A stretch of 64,000 nt of DNA, taken from positions 2,170,001 to 2,234,000 of the forward strand of contig NZ_JAKGCT010000004.1 in NCBI RefSeq assembly GCF_022230885.1, in the 5' to 3' direction. Below, piece after piece: positions 50,882 to 60,120 of this stretch. Each line of letters begins with the position of its first letter. Within the stretch, counting starts at the first letter, position 1. The notes under the pieces are model-generated. The model worked only from the letters and a program-made list of their open reading frames with translations, had not been told where the DNA came from and searched no databases. The translations under genes were made by a program, and so were the position numbers. This stretch comes from Paenalcaligenes niemegkensis (GTDB lineage Bacteria; Pseudomonadota; Gammaproteobacteria; Burkholderiales; Burkholderiaceae_B).

Positions 50882-50915
50882 ATAGTACGTAATAATTACG
50901 TACTAGGAAATTCTT

Positions 50916-51227
50916 TTACTGTAGTGCGATTTCTACATCAACACCTGCAGGCAGGTCAAGACGCATAAGGGCATCAACAGTTTTGTCTGTAGGATCAACA
51001 ATATCCATTAGACGCTGGTGTGTACGCATTTCAACTTGGTCACGGGCTGTTTTGTTCACGTGTGGTGAGCTCAACAGATCGTAACGGCGGATACGTGTAG
51101 GCAGAGGTACAGGACCACGAACTACAGCACCAGTGCGCTTAGCCGTATCGACAATTTCAGCCGCAGACTGATCGATAAGTTTGTAATCGAAAGCCTTGAG
51201 GCGGATACGGATTTTTTGGTTTTTCAT
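50916..51227 (-). CDS. rpsJ: 30S ribosomal protein S10 (NusE)
   Basis: S10 lies in the 30S head and also acts as NusE in transcription antitermination. The 103-residue frame starts [20 protein letters not shown] and has the exposed loop with [20 protein letters not shown]. It follows tuf by 69 bp, then a terminator; rplC, its normal neighbour, is 8.3 kb away. Confidence 0.98.
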   Translation of the reverse strand: MKNQKIRIRLKAFDYKLIDQSAAEIVDTAKRTGAVVRGPVPLPTRIRRYDLLSSPHVNKTARDQVEMRTHQRLMDIVDPTDKTVDALMRLDLPAGVDVEIALQ

Positions 51228-51249
51228 GAGATTTCCTAAAGAACGAAAA

Positions 51250-51278
51250 GCGCGAGGGCAAATTCATAGCCCCCGCAT
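51250..51278 (-). other. Hairpin in the tuf-rpsJ gap
   Basis: On the minus strand GCGGGGGC (51269-51276) can pair with GCCCTCGC (51252-51259) over 8 bp with one G-T pair, followed by GCTTTTC. It may be a weak attenuator. Confidence 0.3.
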
Positions 51279-51296
51279 TTAAACTACTTCAGCAGC

Positions 51297-52487
51297 TTAC
51301 TTGATGATTTTGGCAACGACACCAGCACCAACAGTACGGCCACCTTCGCGAATCGCGAAACGCAGACCTTCTTCCATCGCGATTGGCGCAATCAATGACA
51401 CCGTCATCGAAATGTTATCACCAGGAAGCACCATTTCTTTGTCTTCCGGCAATTCGATCGTGCCCGTTACGTCCGTCGTACGGAAGTAAAACTGAGGACG
51501 GTAGCCCTTGAAGAATGGCGTGTGACGACCACCCTCTTCTTTGGACAGAATGTAGACCTCAGCAGTGAAGTCGGTGTGTGGCTTGATCGAACCTGGCTTG
51601 GCCAATACCTGACCACGCTCAACGTCTTCACGTTTTGTACCACGTAGCAAAATACCAACGTTATCGCCCGCTTCGCCCTGATCGAGCAACTTGCGGAACA
51701 TTTCAACACCAGTACAAATCGATTTCACCGTATCACGGATACCGATGATTTCGATCTCTTCGCCCACTTTCACAATACCGCGCTCGATACGGCCGGTAAC
51801 CACAGTACCGCGGCCCGAAATCGAGAACACGTCTTCAACAGGCATCAGGAATGCACCGTCAACCGCACGTTCAGGCGTAGGAATGTAGCTGTCAAGCGCC
51901 GCTGCCAGTTCCAGCACAGCTGAGTGACCCAAGGGGCCAGCATCGCCTTCCAGAGCCAATTTAGCAGAGCCAGTGATGATCGGTGTGTCGTCGCCAGGGA
52001 AATCGTAGTTCGACAGCAATTCGCGAACTTCCATTTCAACCAGTTCGAGCAACTCAGCGTCGTCAACCATGTCGGCTTTGTTCAGGAACACGATGATGTA
52101 AGGAACGCCAACCTGGCGGCTTAGCAAAATGTGCTCGCGTGTCTGAGGCATGGGGCCATCAGCAGCCGAAACCACCAGAATCGCGCCATCCATCTGCGCT
52201 GCACCGGTAATCATGTTTTTAACGTAGTCAGCGTGACCAGGGCAATCAACGTGAGCGTAGTGACGGTTAGGTGTCTCGTACTCGACGTGTGAGGTGCTGA
52301 TGGTGATACCGCGGGCTTTCTCTTCAGGAGCTGCGTCGATTTGCGCGTAGTCGCGCGCTTCGCCGCCGTATTCTTTTGCCAAAACCGTGCAGATTGCTGC
52401 GGTCAATGTGGTCTTACCGTGGTCAACGTGACCAATGGTGCCTACGTTGACGTGTGGTTTGTTTCGTTCAAACTTACCTTTTGCCAT
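51297..52487 (-). CDS. tuf: Elongation factor Tu
   Basis: EF-Tu delivers aminoacyl-tRNA to the ribosome. The 396-residue frame has G1 GHVDHGKT, the switch-I threonine in [13 protein letters not shown]3 DCPGHADY, G4 NKAD and G5 SAKLALEG. Domain 2 and 3 motifs such as [16 protein letters not shown] follow. It lies between fusA and rpsJ. Betaproteobacteria often carry a second tuf near rpoB; that region is outside this window. Confidence 0.98.
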   Translation of the reverse strand: MAKGKFERNKPHVNVGTIGHVDHGKTTLTAAICTVLAKEYGGEARDYAQIDAAPEEKARGITISTSHVEYETPNRHYAHVDCPGHADYVKNMITGAAQMDGAILVVSAADGPMPQTREHILLSRQVGVPYIIVFLNKADMVDDAELLELVEMEVRELLSNYDFPGDDTPIITGSAKLALEGDAGPLGHSAVLELAAALDSYIPTPERAVDGAFLMPVEDVFSISGRGTVVTGRIERGIVKVGEEIEIIGIRDTVKSICTGVEMFRKLLDQGEAGDNVGILLRGTKREDVERGQVLAKPGSIKPHTDFTAEVYILSKEEGGRHTPFFKGYRPQFYFRTTDVTGTIELPEDKEMVLPGDNISMTVSLIAPIAMEEGLRFAIREGGRTVGAGVVAKIIK

Positions 52488-52529
52488 GATTTATCCCAAC
52501 TATGTTTTCAAGAAAACAAAAATTTTAAA

Positions 52530-52554
52530 CCTGCCTGTTTATACAACAGGCAGG
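52530..52554 (-). other. Hairpin in the fusA-tuf gap
   Basis: CCTGCCTGTT (52530-52539) and AACAGGCAGG (52545-52554) form a 10-bp perfect stem with a 5-nt loop. On the minus strand a T-rich stretch follows. It could be a partial terminator, a processing site or an mRNA-stability element that sets tuf level apart from fusA. Confidence 0.5.
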
Positions 52555-52568
52555 CACATAAGTGTTAC

Positions 52569-54671
52569 TTATTTTGCGCGTGCGCTAACAACTTCGTCAG
52601 CTACGTGCTTAGGCGCCTCGGCGTACTGCTTGAATTCCATGCTGTACGTTGCGCGACCTTGAGTTTGCGAACGCAGGCTTGTGGAATAGCCAAACATCTC
52701 GGCTAAAGGTACTTCCGCCTTGATCGTTTTGCCACCGCCTGGGATGTCATCCATACCCTGGACCATACCGCGACGTGAGGACAGATCGCCCATCACTGTA
52801 CCGGCATACTCTTCAGGTGTTTCGACTTCGACAGCCATGGTTGGCTCTAGCAATACCGGGTCTGCCTTACGCATACCTTCTTTGAATGCCATTGAGGCTG
52901 CCAAACGGAACGCGTTCTCGTTAGAGTCAACATCGTGGTATGAACCAAAGAATAGCGTAGCCTTAACGTCAACCACTGGATAACCAGCAATGACACCAGC
53001 GTGCAAGGTTTCGCGGATACCTTTGTCGACAGCGGGGATGTATTCGCGAGGAACTACACCACCTTTAATTTCGTCAACGAATTCGTAACCACCACCAGCT
53101 TCCATTGGCTCGAGCTTAAGCACAACGTGACCATACTGACCACGACCACCCGACTGGCGTACAAACTTACCTTCAACTTCTGCACACGTTTTACGGATAG
53201 TTTCGCGGTAAGCAACTTGTGGCTTACCTACGTTGGCCTCAACACCGAATTCACGGCGCATACGGTCAACAAGAACCTCTAGGTGAAGCTCACCCATACC
53301 AGAAATAATGGTTTGGCCAGACTCTTCGTCACTGCTTACGCGGAAAGACGGATCTTCCTGCGCCAAGCGGGACAATGCCACACCCATTTTTTCCTGGTCA
53401 GCCTTAGTTTTTGGCTCAACAGCCTGCGAGATAACGGGCTCTGGGAAAATCATGCGTTCGAGAATCACGTGATTCTGCATATCGCAAAGAGTTTCACCAG
53501 TGGTCACGTCTTTCAGGCCCACAACCGCCGCAATATCACCCGCTACCAGTTCTTTAAGCTCAGCACGGTTATTGGCATGCATCTGCAAGATACGACCAAT
53601 ACGTTCACGTTTGCCCTTGATAGGGTTATATACAGTGTCACCAGAGCGCAATACGCCCGAGTAAACTCGTACAAACGTCAACTGACCTACAAACGTATCT
53701 GTCATTAGCTTAAATGCCAATGCAGACATCGGTGCAGTGTCATCGGCAGGACGGCTGACTTCGTTGCCATCGTCATCTTCACCATTAACTGGTGGGATAT
53801 CAACAGGCGAAGGCATGTAATCGATCACAGCGTCCAGCATGCGCTGTACACCTTTGTTTTTAAAGGCAGTACCGCACAGCACAGGCTGAATTTCGCCTGC
53901 AATCGTACGCAAACGAATACCCAGATTGATGTCAGCTTCGGAAAGATCGCCCTCTTCCAGGTACTTGTTCATCAACTCTTCGTTGGCTTCCGCTGCGGAC
54001 TCAACCAGCTGCTCGCGCCACTCGTTAGCGTCGTCTACTAAGTCAGCGGGAATATCAATGTATTCAAACTTGACGCCGTAGTTTTCGTCTTCCCAGACGA
54101 TACCTTTCATTTTGACAAGGTCAACTACGCCTTTGAACTGGTCCTCGGCACCAATCGGCAATACGATAGGTACAGGATGTGCTTTCAAGCGTAATTTGAG
54201 CTGGTCTACTACTTTGGAAAAGTTAGCGCCAGTACGGTCCATTTTGTTAATGAATAACAGACGTGGAACACCATACTTGTTAGCTTGGCGCCACACAGTC
54301 TCGGACTGAGGCTGAACACCACCTACGGCACAATAAACCATCACGGCACCGTCAAGTACGCGCATGGAACGCTCAACTTCAATCGTGAAGTCAACGTGTC
54401 CGGGCGTGTCAATGATGTTGACGCGATGCTCGGGGTAATCACCAGCCATACCACGCCAGAAAGCAGTCGTAGCAGCAGAGGTAATGGTAATACCACGCTC
54501 CTGCTCTTGCTCCATCCAGTCCATGGTGGCGGAACCCTCGTGAGTTTCGCCCAGCTTATGGCTTACACCGGTGTAAAACAGGATGCGTTCTGTCGTAGTG
54601 GTTTTTCCGGCATCAATGTGCGCAGAAATACCAATATTACGATAGCGCTCGATAGGGGTTTTGCGGGCCAT
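52569..54671 (-). CDS. fusA: Elongation factor G
   Basis: EF-G translocates tRNA-mRNA after peptide-bond formation. The 700-residue frame begins [21 protein letters not shown]1 is [12 protein letters not shown], then [10 protein letters not shown]3 DTPGHVDF and G4 NKMDRTGA. Domains II-V follow, with [14 protein letters not shown] in domain IV and the C-terminal domain ending near [16 protein letters not shown]. The order rpsG-fusA-tuf is standard. Confidence 0.98.
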   Translation of the reverse strand: MARKTPIERYRNIGISAHIDAGKTTTTERILFYTGVSHKLGETHEGSATMDWMEQEQERGITITSAATTAFWRGMAGDYPEHRVNIIDTPGHVDFTIEVERSMRVLDGAVMVYCAVGGVQPQSETVWRQANKYGVPRLLFINKMDRTGANFSKVVDQLKLRLKAHPVPIVLPIGAEDQFKGVVDLVKMKGIVWEDENYGVKFEYIDIPADLVDDANEWREQLVESAAEANEELMNKYLEEGDLSEADINLGIRLRTIAGEIQPVLCGTAFKNKGVQRMLDAVIDYMPSPVDIPPVNGEDDDGNEVSRPADDTAPMSALAFKLMTDTFVGQLTFVRVYSGVLRSGDTVYNPIKGKRERIGRILQMHANNRAELKELVAGDIAAVVGLKDVTTGETLCDMQNHVILERMIFPEPVISQAVEPKTKADQEKMGVALSRLAQEDPSFRVSSDEESGQTIISGMGELHLEVLVDRMRREFGVEANVGKPQVAYRETIRKTCAEVEGKFVRQSGGRGQYGHVVLKLEPMEAGGGYEFVDEIKGGVVPREYIPAVDKGIRETLHAGVIAGYPVVDVKATLFFGSYHDVDSNENAFRLAASMAFKEGMRKADPVLLEPTMAVEVETPEEYAGTVMGDLSSRRGMVQGMDDIPGGGKTIKAEVPLAEMFGYSTSLRSQTQGRATYSMEFKQYAEAPKHVADEVVSARAK

Positions 54672-54689
54672 GATCTATATGTCCTTTGA

Positions 54690-55160
54690 TTACCAACGGA
54701 AATGGCTGAAGGCTTTGTTGGCTTCTGCCATTCTATGCGTGTCTTCACGCTTTCTCATTGCACCACCGCGACCTTCGGCTGCATCAAGCAATTCGCCGGC
54801 CAAACGCAAATCCATGGATTTTTCACTACGTTTTTTCGCAGCTTCACGCAACCAACGCATGGCTAACGCTAAACGGCGAACAGGACGAACTTCGACAGGT
54901 ACTTGGTAGTTAGCGCCACCTACACGGCGGCTTTTTACTTCAACAACAGGTTTGATATTGTTGATGGCGGTTGAGAACACTTCGATCGGATCTTTGCCGG
55001 CTTTTTCCTGGATTTGATCGAGGGCGCCATAAACAATACGTTCGGCAACAGCTTTCTTGCCGGATAACATGACTACGTTCATGAACTTGGCTAGCTCAAC
55101 GCTACCAAATTTTGGATCGGGCAGAATTTCTCTTTTGGGTACTTCGCGACGGCGAGGCAT
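54690..55160 (-). CDS. rpsG: 30S ribosomal protein S7
   Basis: S7 organises the 30S head and represses the str operon in E. coli. The 156-residue frame starts [20 protein letters not shown] and has [20 protein letters not shown] and [21 protein letters not shown]-type C-terminus. It follows rpsL by 148 bp. Confidence 0.98.
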   Translation of the reverse strand: MPRRREVPKREILPDPKFGSVELAKFMNVVMLSGKKAVAERIVYGALDQIQEKAGKDPIEVFSTAINNIKPVVEVKSRRVGGANYQVPVEVRPVRRLALAMRWLREAAKKRSEKSMDLRLAGELLDAAEGRGGAMRKREDTHRMAEANKAFSHFRW

Positions 55161-55308
55161 ATTACTTTCCTTTGTGACAATTCAGTTGAACCGCGTTTCA
55201 CGGCCACGGCCATTTATCTAAGAAAATGGCCACTTACATGCCTTTGCTTTAAGGACAAAGGCTGCACGGACACGGACCAGAAAGCCTGATCTGCGGAAAC
55301 TACAGCTT

Positions 55309-55679
55309 TTATTTAGGACGCTTCGCGCCGTATTTAGAACGAGCTTGCTTACGGTCTTTAACACCTTGCAAATCGAGCGCACCGCGAACGATGTGATAGC
55401 GCACACCTGGCAAGTCTTTTACACGACCGCCACGGATAAGTACGACTGAGTGCTCTTGCAGGTTGTGGCCTTCACCGCCGATGTACGAAATAACTTCGTA
55501 TCCGTTAGTTAGACGCACTTTAGCGACTTTACGCAAAGCAGAGTTAGGTTTTTTGGAGTGGTGGTGTAGACACGAGTGCAAACACCACGGCGCTGCGGGC
55601 AGTTCTCGAGCGCTGGGCTTTTGCTGCCTGGACGACCGACACCGCGCGGTTTGCGCACTAATTGACTAATGGTTGGCAT
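55309..55679 (-). CDS. rpsL: 30S ribosomal protein S12, one frame break
   Basis: S12 sits at the decoding centre, and its lysines determine streptomycin response. The start [20 protein letters not shown] is at 55679. One base missing in the T run 55549-55554 breaks the frame; repair restores [20 protein letters not shown], which includes the conserved lysine of the TPKKPNSA motif, and the second frame carries [20 protein letters not shown] through to the stop. The repaired length is 123 residues, as expected. S12 is essential, so the break is probably an artefact. Confidence 0.95.
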
Positions 55680-56198
55680 AACCTCGACGTATCCTTTTAC
55701 GTACAAAACTTGACACGTCCTGGCGACATGAAGCATGTGGCTCGGACGACTTGCACAGAACCGCCCCGAACGAAAATTACGTAAAAGAACGGGTCTGGCA
55801 TTATTTGCCCAGAAGCAGGGTTGAGTGACAACGAACCAAAACCAACGGGCTGTTGGCCTGCAACAGCTTATTAGCATAGAGTAAAAGCGAAACGCTTAAA
55901 CGCAAATAATAAGTTGCTAAGATGATTGATGTAGTAATTCGTACAAGCGTAGCGAATTCAAGTTGTAAAACAACCCCATGCAGCTGGGCGATCTACCTTT
56001 AGGAATACCGGCAAAGGATCCTATGAGTAAGCCCACCAATGTATCATGTAGTCAAGTTTTGGGTCAACACTTTGCCTTAGCTAAGGTTGTATCGCTTGGT
56101 GACCGTTACATTCTTGTCACATAATACGCAGTAACTTTCTAAGTAAGCCTTCATCATCGCTATACTTTCATCCAACCCTTATGCCTCATCTGCGCACT
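55680..56198. other. Divergent intergenic region between the str operon and the response-regulator gene
   Basis: About 500 bp hold no recognisable gene. The region must contain the leftward str-operon promoter and a rightward promoter for the response regulator. A TATACT at 56161-56166 is a possible -10 element for the latter. No tRNA is seen. Confidence 0.5.
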
Positions 56199-56893
56199 AT
56201 GAACATTGCATCGCTCGAAGACGACCTCGTACAAGCCCAATTTATTGCGCAGGTCCTTGAGACCGCCGGCTACCCTTGTACTCAGTTCCACTCTGGCAAG
56301 TCATTAATTGCTACCTTGGCTAAACCCCATACCTTTGATCTGCTTATTCTCGACTGGGAAGTCCCTGATGTCAGCGGTCTGGATGTTTTACATTGGGTGC
56401 GAACCAAACAGGGCTACGCCTTGCCCGTGCTTTTTTAACAAGCCGCACAAGTGAAGATGATATTGTAGTCGGCTTGCAGGCCGGTGCCGATGACTATATG
56501 CAGAAGCCGGTACGCGAAGGCGAACTGGTAGCACGAGTACAAGCGCTCATACGCCGCATGAACCCTATTGTGCCCTCCAGCGAGCCCTTTTCTTTCGGGC
56601 CCTACGCAATCGACCCTATTGCTTCGACCATTAGCCTCAGGGGCGAAGATATCGTGCTTGCCCCAAAAGAGTTCGATCTTGCCCTGTTGCTATTCAGAAA
56701 TCCCGGGCGTCTCTTTTCTCGCGACGTACTGAGCACAGCCGTTTGGAATCGTGAAATTCCCGCTACCTCGCGCACGCTTGACACTCACCTTTCAAATATT
56801 CGCCGCAAGCTGAATTTGCGCCCTGAAAATGGAGTACGCCTAAATGCGTCATATGCATTGGGCTACCGCCTTGAATCTTTTAACGAAGTCTAA
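56199..56893 (+). CDS. OmpR-family response regulator, one frame break
   Basis: This two-domain regulator has a receiver domain (residues about 1-115) and a winged-helix DNA-binding domain (about 130-225). The acidic pocket is IASLEDDLVQ, the phospho-acceptor aspartate is in LLILDWEVPD, and the conserved lysine is in YMQKPVREGE. One base missing in the T run 56431-56436 breaks the frame; repair gives PVLFLTSRTSEDD. The output domain has LAPKEFDLALLLFRNPGRLF and TSRTLDTHLSNIRRKL. An alternative ATG at 56181 adds six residues; neither start has a clear ribosome site. It heads a likely operon with a FecR/LysM protein and a CHASE2 kinase, and the kinase is its probable partner. Confidence 0.88.
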
Positions 56894-56903
56894 CTAAACA
56901 CAC

Positions 56904-57989
56904 ATGCTCAAACGCCTCACTCTGTATACGTTGCTAACCTTAGCCTTATCAAGCCAACACGTTATTGCCCAACCTTCCGGCGCAGAGGGAGACGATTTTA
57001 TATATCAGGTTCAGTCCGGGGACACCCTTTCGGATATTGCTGATCTCTACACTTTGCGCGTTGCCAACTGGCGGCCGCTGCAAGCATTGAACAATGTGGC
57101 TGACCCGTTTGCCTTACCCATTGGTAAAAGCCTGCACATCCCTTTTTCCATGATCCCCATGGTCCCTGCAGAGACTGTAGTCACCCACAGGATCGGTAAT
57201 GTACAAATAAACGGCCGCCAGGCCAACATCGGATATCAGCTTAAAGAAGGCGACGTAGTCACTACCGACGCGAGCTCTTTCTTAGCCTTAAAACTGATTG
57301 ATGAAAGTACGGTCAGTGTGCCCCCTAATAGCCAACTGACAATCTCCCGTATCCGGGCTTTTGAGCGTGCAGGTATTACTGACTCAATTCTGATTCTAGA
57401 CAAAGGTAATATAGAGACGCGTGTCGCACCCGAACAGCAGGGGGTGGGCCGCTTTGAAGTTCATACACCTGTAGCGATTACAGGGGTGCGTGGCACCGAT
57501 CTCCGGGTCAGGGCCCAAGACGAACAGACTATAACCGAAGTCATCACAGGGCGGGCAAAGCTGCACGCTCCTGGCAATCCTGCCCGGCTGGTACAGGCTA
57601 ATCGCGGAGCAGCAATAGACTCTACCGGAAACATCTACGCCAGCACTACCTTATTGCCTGCACCCGATATTTCGGAGCCTGTTCGCGGTCCAAATGGCTG
57701 GCAATTAAGCTTCCCTGCTGTTCCGGGGGCAGAAAGCTACCTGGTGCAGGTGTCACTTGACGAGCCAGGCTCCCAATTGGTGTCGCGCGACCTAAGCACT
57801 GACACCACCGTCAATTTCCGCTCCTCAGGCTCAGGCAACCATTATGTGCGAGTACGTGCTATTGATGTCCACGGAATTATGGGTGTAGACGCCGTAGCCG
57901 GCTTCCCAGGTCAGGCCTCGCTGACCATCGCTGACGGAACCCCGGTGATGACCCGCTTTGGTGCGCCGGTGGCTTTAACCGAGTTCTAG
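56904..57989 (+). CDS. Exported LysM and FecR domain protein
   Basis: This 361-residue protein has a signal peptide (residues 1-22, ending HVIAQ). A LysM domain near residues 33-80 (YQVQSGDTLSDIADLYTLRV) should bind peptidoglycan. A FecR-like domain spans about 115-245, with VPPNSQLTISRIRAFER and HTPVAITGVRGTDLRVRAQD. The C-terminal 100 residues look like a fibronectin-type fold (WQLSFPAVPGAESYLVQVSL). It has no membrane anchor. It lies 10 bp after the response regulator and 10 bp before the kinase gene, so the three probably form one pathway. It may report on the cell wall to the kinase; that is inference. Confidence 0.87.
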   Translation: MLKRLTLYTLLTLALSSQHVIAQPSGAEGDDFIYQVQSGDTLSDIADLYTLRVANWRPLQALNNVADPFALPIGKSLHIPFSMIPMVPAETVVTHRIGNVQINGRQANIGYQLKEGDVVTTDASSFLALKLIDESTVSVPPNSQLTISRIRAFERAGITDSILILDKGNIETRVAPEQQGVGRFEVHTPVAITGVRGTDLRVRAQDEQTITEVITGRAKLHAPGNPARLVQANRGAAIDSTGNIYASTTLLPAPDISEPVRGPNGWQLSFPAVPGAESYLVQVSLDEPGSQLVSRDLSTDTTVNFRSSGSGNHYVRVRAIDVHGIMGVDAVAGFPGQASLTIADGTPVMTRFGAPVALTEF

Positions 57990-57999
57990 CCCCCTCTCT

Positions 58000-59976
58000 A
58001 TGCCCATCCCGTCAAGCAGTACAGGCGCCCGTGTCCGTTCTGGCTCATTAGCCAGACAAGTTCAGTTTGAATGGCGCCTTGTAACCGTTTTACTGCTGTT
58101 GATGACACTCGCTCTTTCACTGTTCAGACACGAACTTAAACTCTCTCAAATCGATAATAGTTTTTACGATTTTCAGATGAAACTGTCTATCCCTTCCGAG
58201 GTAGACCGCTCTATCGCTTTGGTGGTTATTGACGAAGGCAGTATTAAAACACTCGGCTACTGGCCTTGGCGCAGAGCTGAGCACGCGAAACTACTAGGCC
58301 AGTTGCAGCAGGCAAAGGCAGTGGGGTTTGATATTGTCTTTCAAGATGAAAATCCCGCTTACCCCTTAGACGACCATGTGTTTGCCCAAGCCTTGCAGGA
58401 GCATGGCCGCGGGGTGTTGCCCGTCATAGTGCAGAACGGCAACACGTATGCCGAGTTGCCCCTGCCGCCTTTGGCCACTGCCGCAAGTCAGCTGGGCTTC
58501 ATTAATATCTTTCCAGACCCGGACGGTGTTGTCAGGCGAGCCGACATGTCGCTCCATACCCAAGACGGACAGAGCTGGCAGCATATGGTTCTGGCCATGC
58601 TGCGAGCCGGTGGCGACGAAAACGCTGCCGAGACGCTGATCAACGATAAGCACCAGCAGCACCTTATTCCGTTCTCAGGCAAGCCTGGGCACTTTGAAAC
58701 GTATTCCTATGCGGCTGTCTTGGCAGGGAATTATCCTGCTGACACGTTTAAGGATCGTTACGTACTGGTGGGTGCATGGAGTAGCGGTTTAGGAGACTTC
58801 TACCCTACCCCACGCTCGTGGATAGAACGTACCAGTATGTCGGGCGTTGAAATTCTGGCTAATACCTTGAGTAATGCCAGGACAAATCACTGGATTTCAG
58901 AGCAACGGCGCTGGATCACCGCAATTGCCAGCTTGTTGCCCGTATATCTGGTGTGCATTATTTTGATCCGCTTTTCTCCAAGGCGAGCCTTCATTGCCAC
59001 CATCGGCCTGATGTTCGCAATTTTTATAGGGGATTGGTTCCTGCTGCATGTTTTGAACATTTGGTCACCACCGACGGCCAGTTTGATTTGTACGATGCTG
59101 GCTTATCCAGTCTGGCACTGGCGAAGTCAGGAGACTGTTTTACGGCATGTGAACCAGGAACTTTCGGCCCTGAGCGCGCAGGACCCTACACTTCGACTTG
59201 CCCTCCAGGCCAAAGAGCACACTGAGACTCTGCCTATACGGTTAAGCTTCCTGCATAGGGGTATAGAACTGTTGCGAGAAGCACAGCAGCGCCGGGAACA
59301 GACCCTGCGATTCATTTCTCATGATATGCGCGCGCCACAAAACTCGATTCTGGCATTGGTTTCGATGCAACGAGCAGGTAACGATCATCTTGCGCACCAT
59401 GAACTACTTGAAAAGATGGAAGACTATGCCAATGCTACCCTTGAACTGGTAGACAACTTTATGGATCTGGCTCGCGCAGAAGCCATGGAACTAGAGTTCA
59501 CTGAGCTTTATTCTGCTGATCTGATGTCGGCGGTATGTGACGACGCATGGAGTAGAGCCCAGGAAAAGAAAATCACCTTATTGTTTGATGAGCCTAGCAA
59601 CGCTCCTTGGATCAAGGCAAATGCGCCCATGCTTAAACGGGCCTTAAGCAACCTGGTGGACAACGCTATAAAGTACAGCTCTCCCCACACCATAGTGGAA
59701 TGCGCTATTGCCGAACACGACGAGATGCTGGTGATCCGTATTAGCGATCAGGGCTGGGGCATCCCAGAACATCTGCAAGCCACAATTTTTCAGCCTTTTC
59801 TCCGTGCTCATGTTGATGATCACAACGCACCCGGCGGAAGTGGCATAGGCCTGGCTTTTGTAGAAACCGTCGTACAACGTCATCATGGACACATCGAATT
59901 AGATAGCAAGGTTAATGAAGGCAGTTCATTCACCATCTATCTGCCTGCTGTACAGCTAAAGCCAGAATCCAAATGA
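58000..59976 (+). CDS. CHASE2-domain sensor histidine kinase
   Basis: This 658-residue membrane kinase has a first helix near residues 30-45, a large extracytoplasmic CHASE2 domain (about 50-300; IALVVIDEGSIKTLGYWPWR and VRRADMSLH), and three closely spaced helices (about 305-375). The cytoplasmic kinase core has the phospho-accepting histidine in FISHDMRAPQNSILAL, the N box LKRALSNLVDNAIKYSS, G1 ISDQGWGIPE and G2 GGSGIGLAFVET. It presumably phosphorylates the regulator two genes upstream. CHASE2 ligands are unknown. It may sense a signal through the exported LysM-FecR protein. A terminator follows. Confidence 0.9.
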   Translation: MPIPSSSTGARVRSGSLARQVQFEWRLVTVLLLLMTLALSLFRHELKLSQIDNSFYDFQMKLSIPSEVDRSIALVVIDEGSIKTLGYWPWRRAEHAKLLGQLQQAKAVGFDIVFQDENPAYPLDDHVFAQALQEHGRGVLPVIVQNGNTYAELPLPPLATAASQLGFINIFPDPDGVVRRADMSLHTQDGQSWQHMVLAMLRAGGDENAAETLINDKHQQHLIPFSGKPGHFETYSYAAVLAGNYPADTFKDRYVLVGAWSSGLGDFYPTPRSWIERTSMSGVEILANTLSNARTNHWISEQRRWITAIASLLPVYLVCIILIRFSPRRAFIATIGLMFAIFIGDWFLLHVLNIWSPPTASLICTMLAYPVWHWRSQETVLRHVNQELSALSAQDPTLRLALQAKEHTETLPIRLSFLHRGIELLREAQQRREQTLRFISHDMRAPQNSILALVSMQRAGNDHLAHHELLEKMEDYANATLELVDNFMDLARAEAMELEFTELYSADLMSAVCDDAWSRAQEKKITLLFDEPSNAPWIKANAPMLKRALSNLVDNAIKYSSPHTIVECAIAEHDEMLVIRISDQGWGIPEHLQATIFQPFLRAHVDDHNAPGGSGIGLAFVETVVQRHHGHIELDSKVNEGSSFTIYLPAVQLKPESK

Positions 59977-60040
59977 AGCCTCGTCCTTAACAGTTACCCC
60001 TTCCGCTTGCCTTTATATTCAACTAGCTACGCTCTAAAAT

Positions 60041-60082
60041 AAAAACAGCCCCATGCTATTTCTAGCATGGGGCTGTTTCTTT
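60041..60082. terminator. Bidirectional terminator between the CHASE2 kinase gene and rpoC
   Basis: AAACAGCCCCATGCTA and TAGCATGGGGCTGTTT form a 16-bp perfect stem with a 4-nt loop and A/T flanks, ending the kinase operon rightward and rpoC leftward. Confidence 0.93.
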
Positions 60083-60120
60083 AGATTATGAAAAAGGAGG
60101 AGTCTGTGAAGACTTAGCTC

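Larger units (their letters stand above)
50509..50915. other. Intergenic region: ggt-tct promoter region and rpsJ terminator
   Basis: No gene is seen. The stretch is AT-rich, contains a tandem 11-bp repeat at 50671-50692 upstream of the GGT-family gene, and the str/rpsJ terminator at 50844-50881. Confidence 0.6.

Noticed and set aside
55680-56180. tRNA or small RNA gene in the rpsL-response regulator gap
   Set aside because: No cloverleaf arms or CCA-type end could be traced and no convincing hairpin with a T tract was found.
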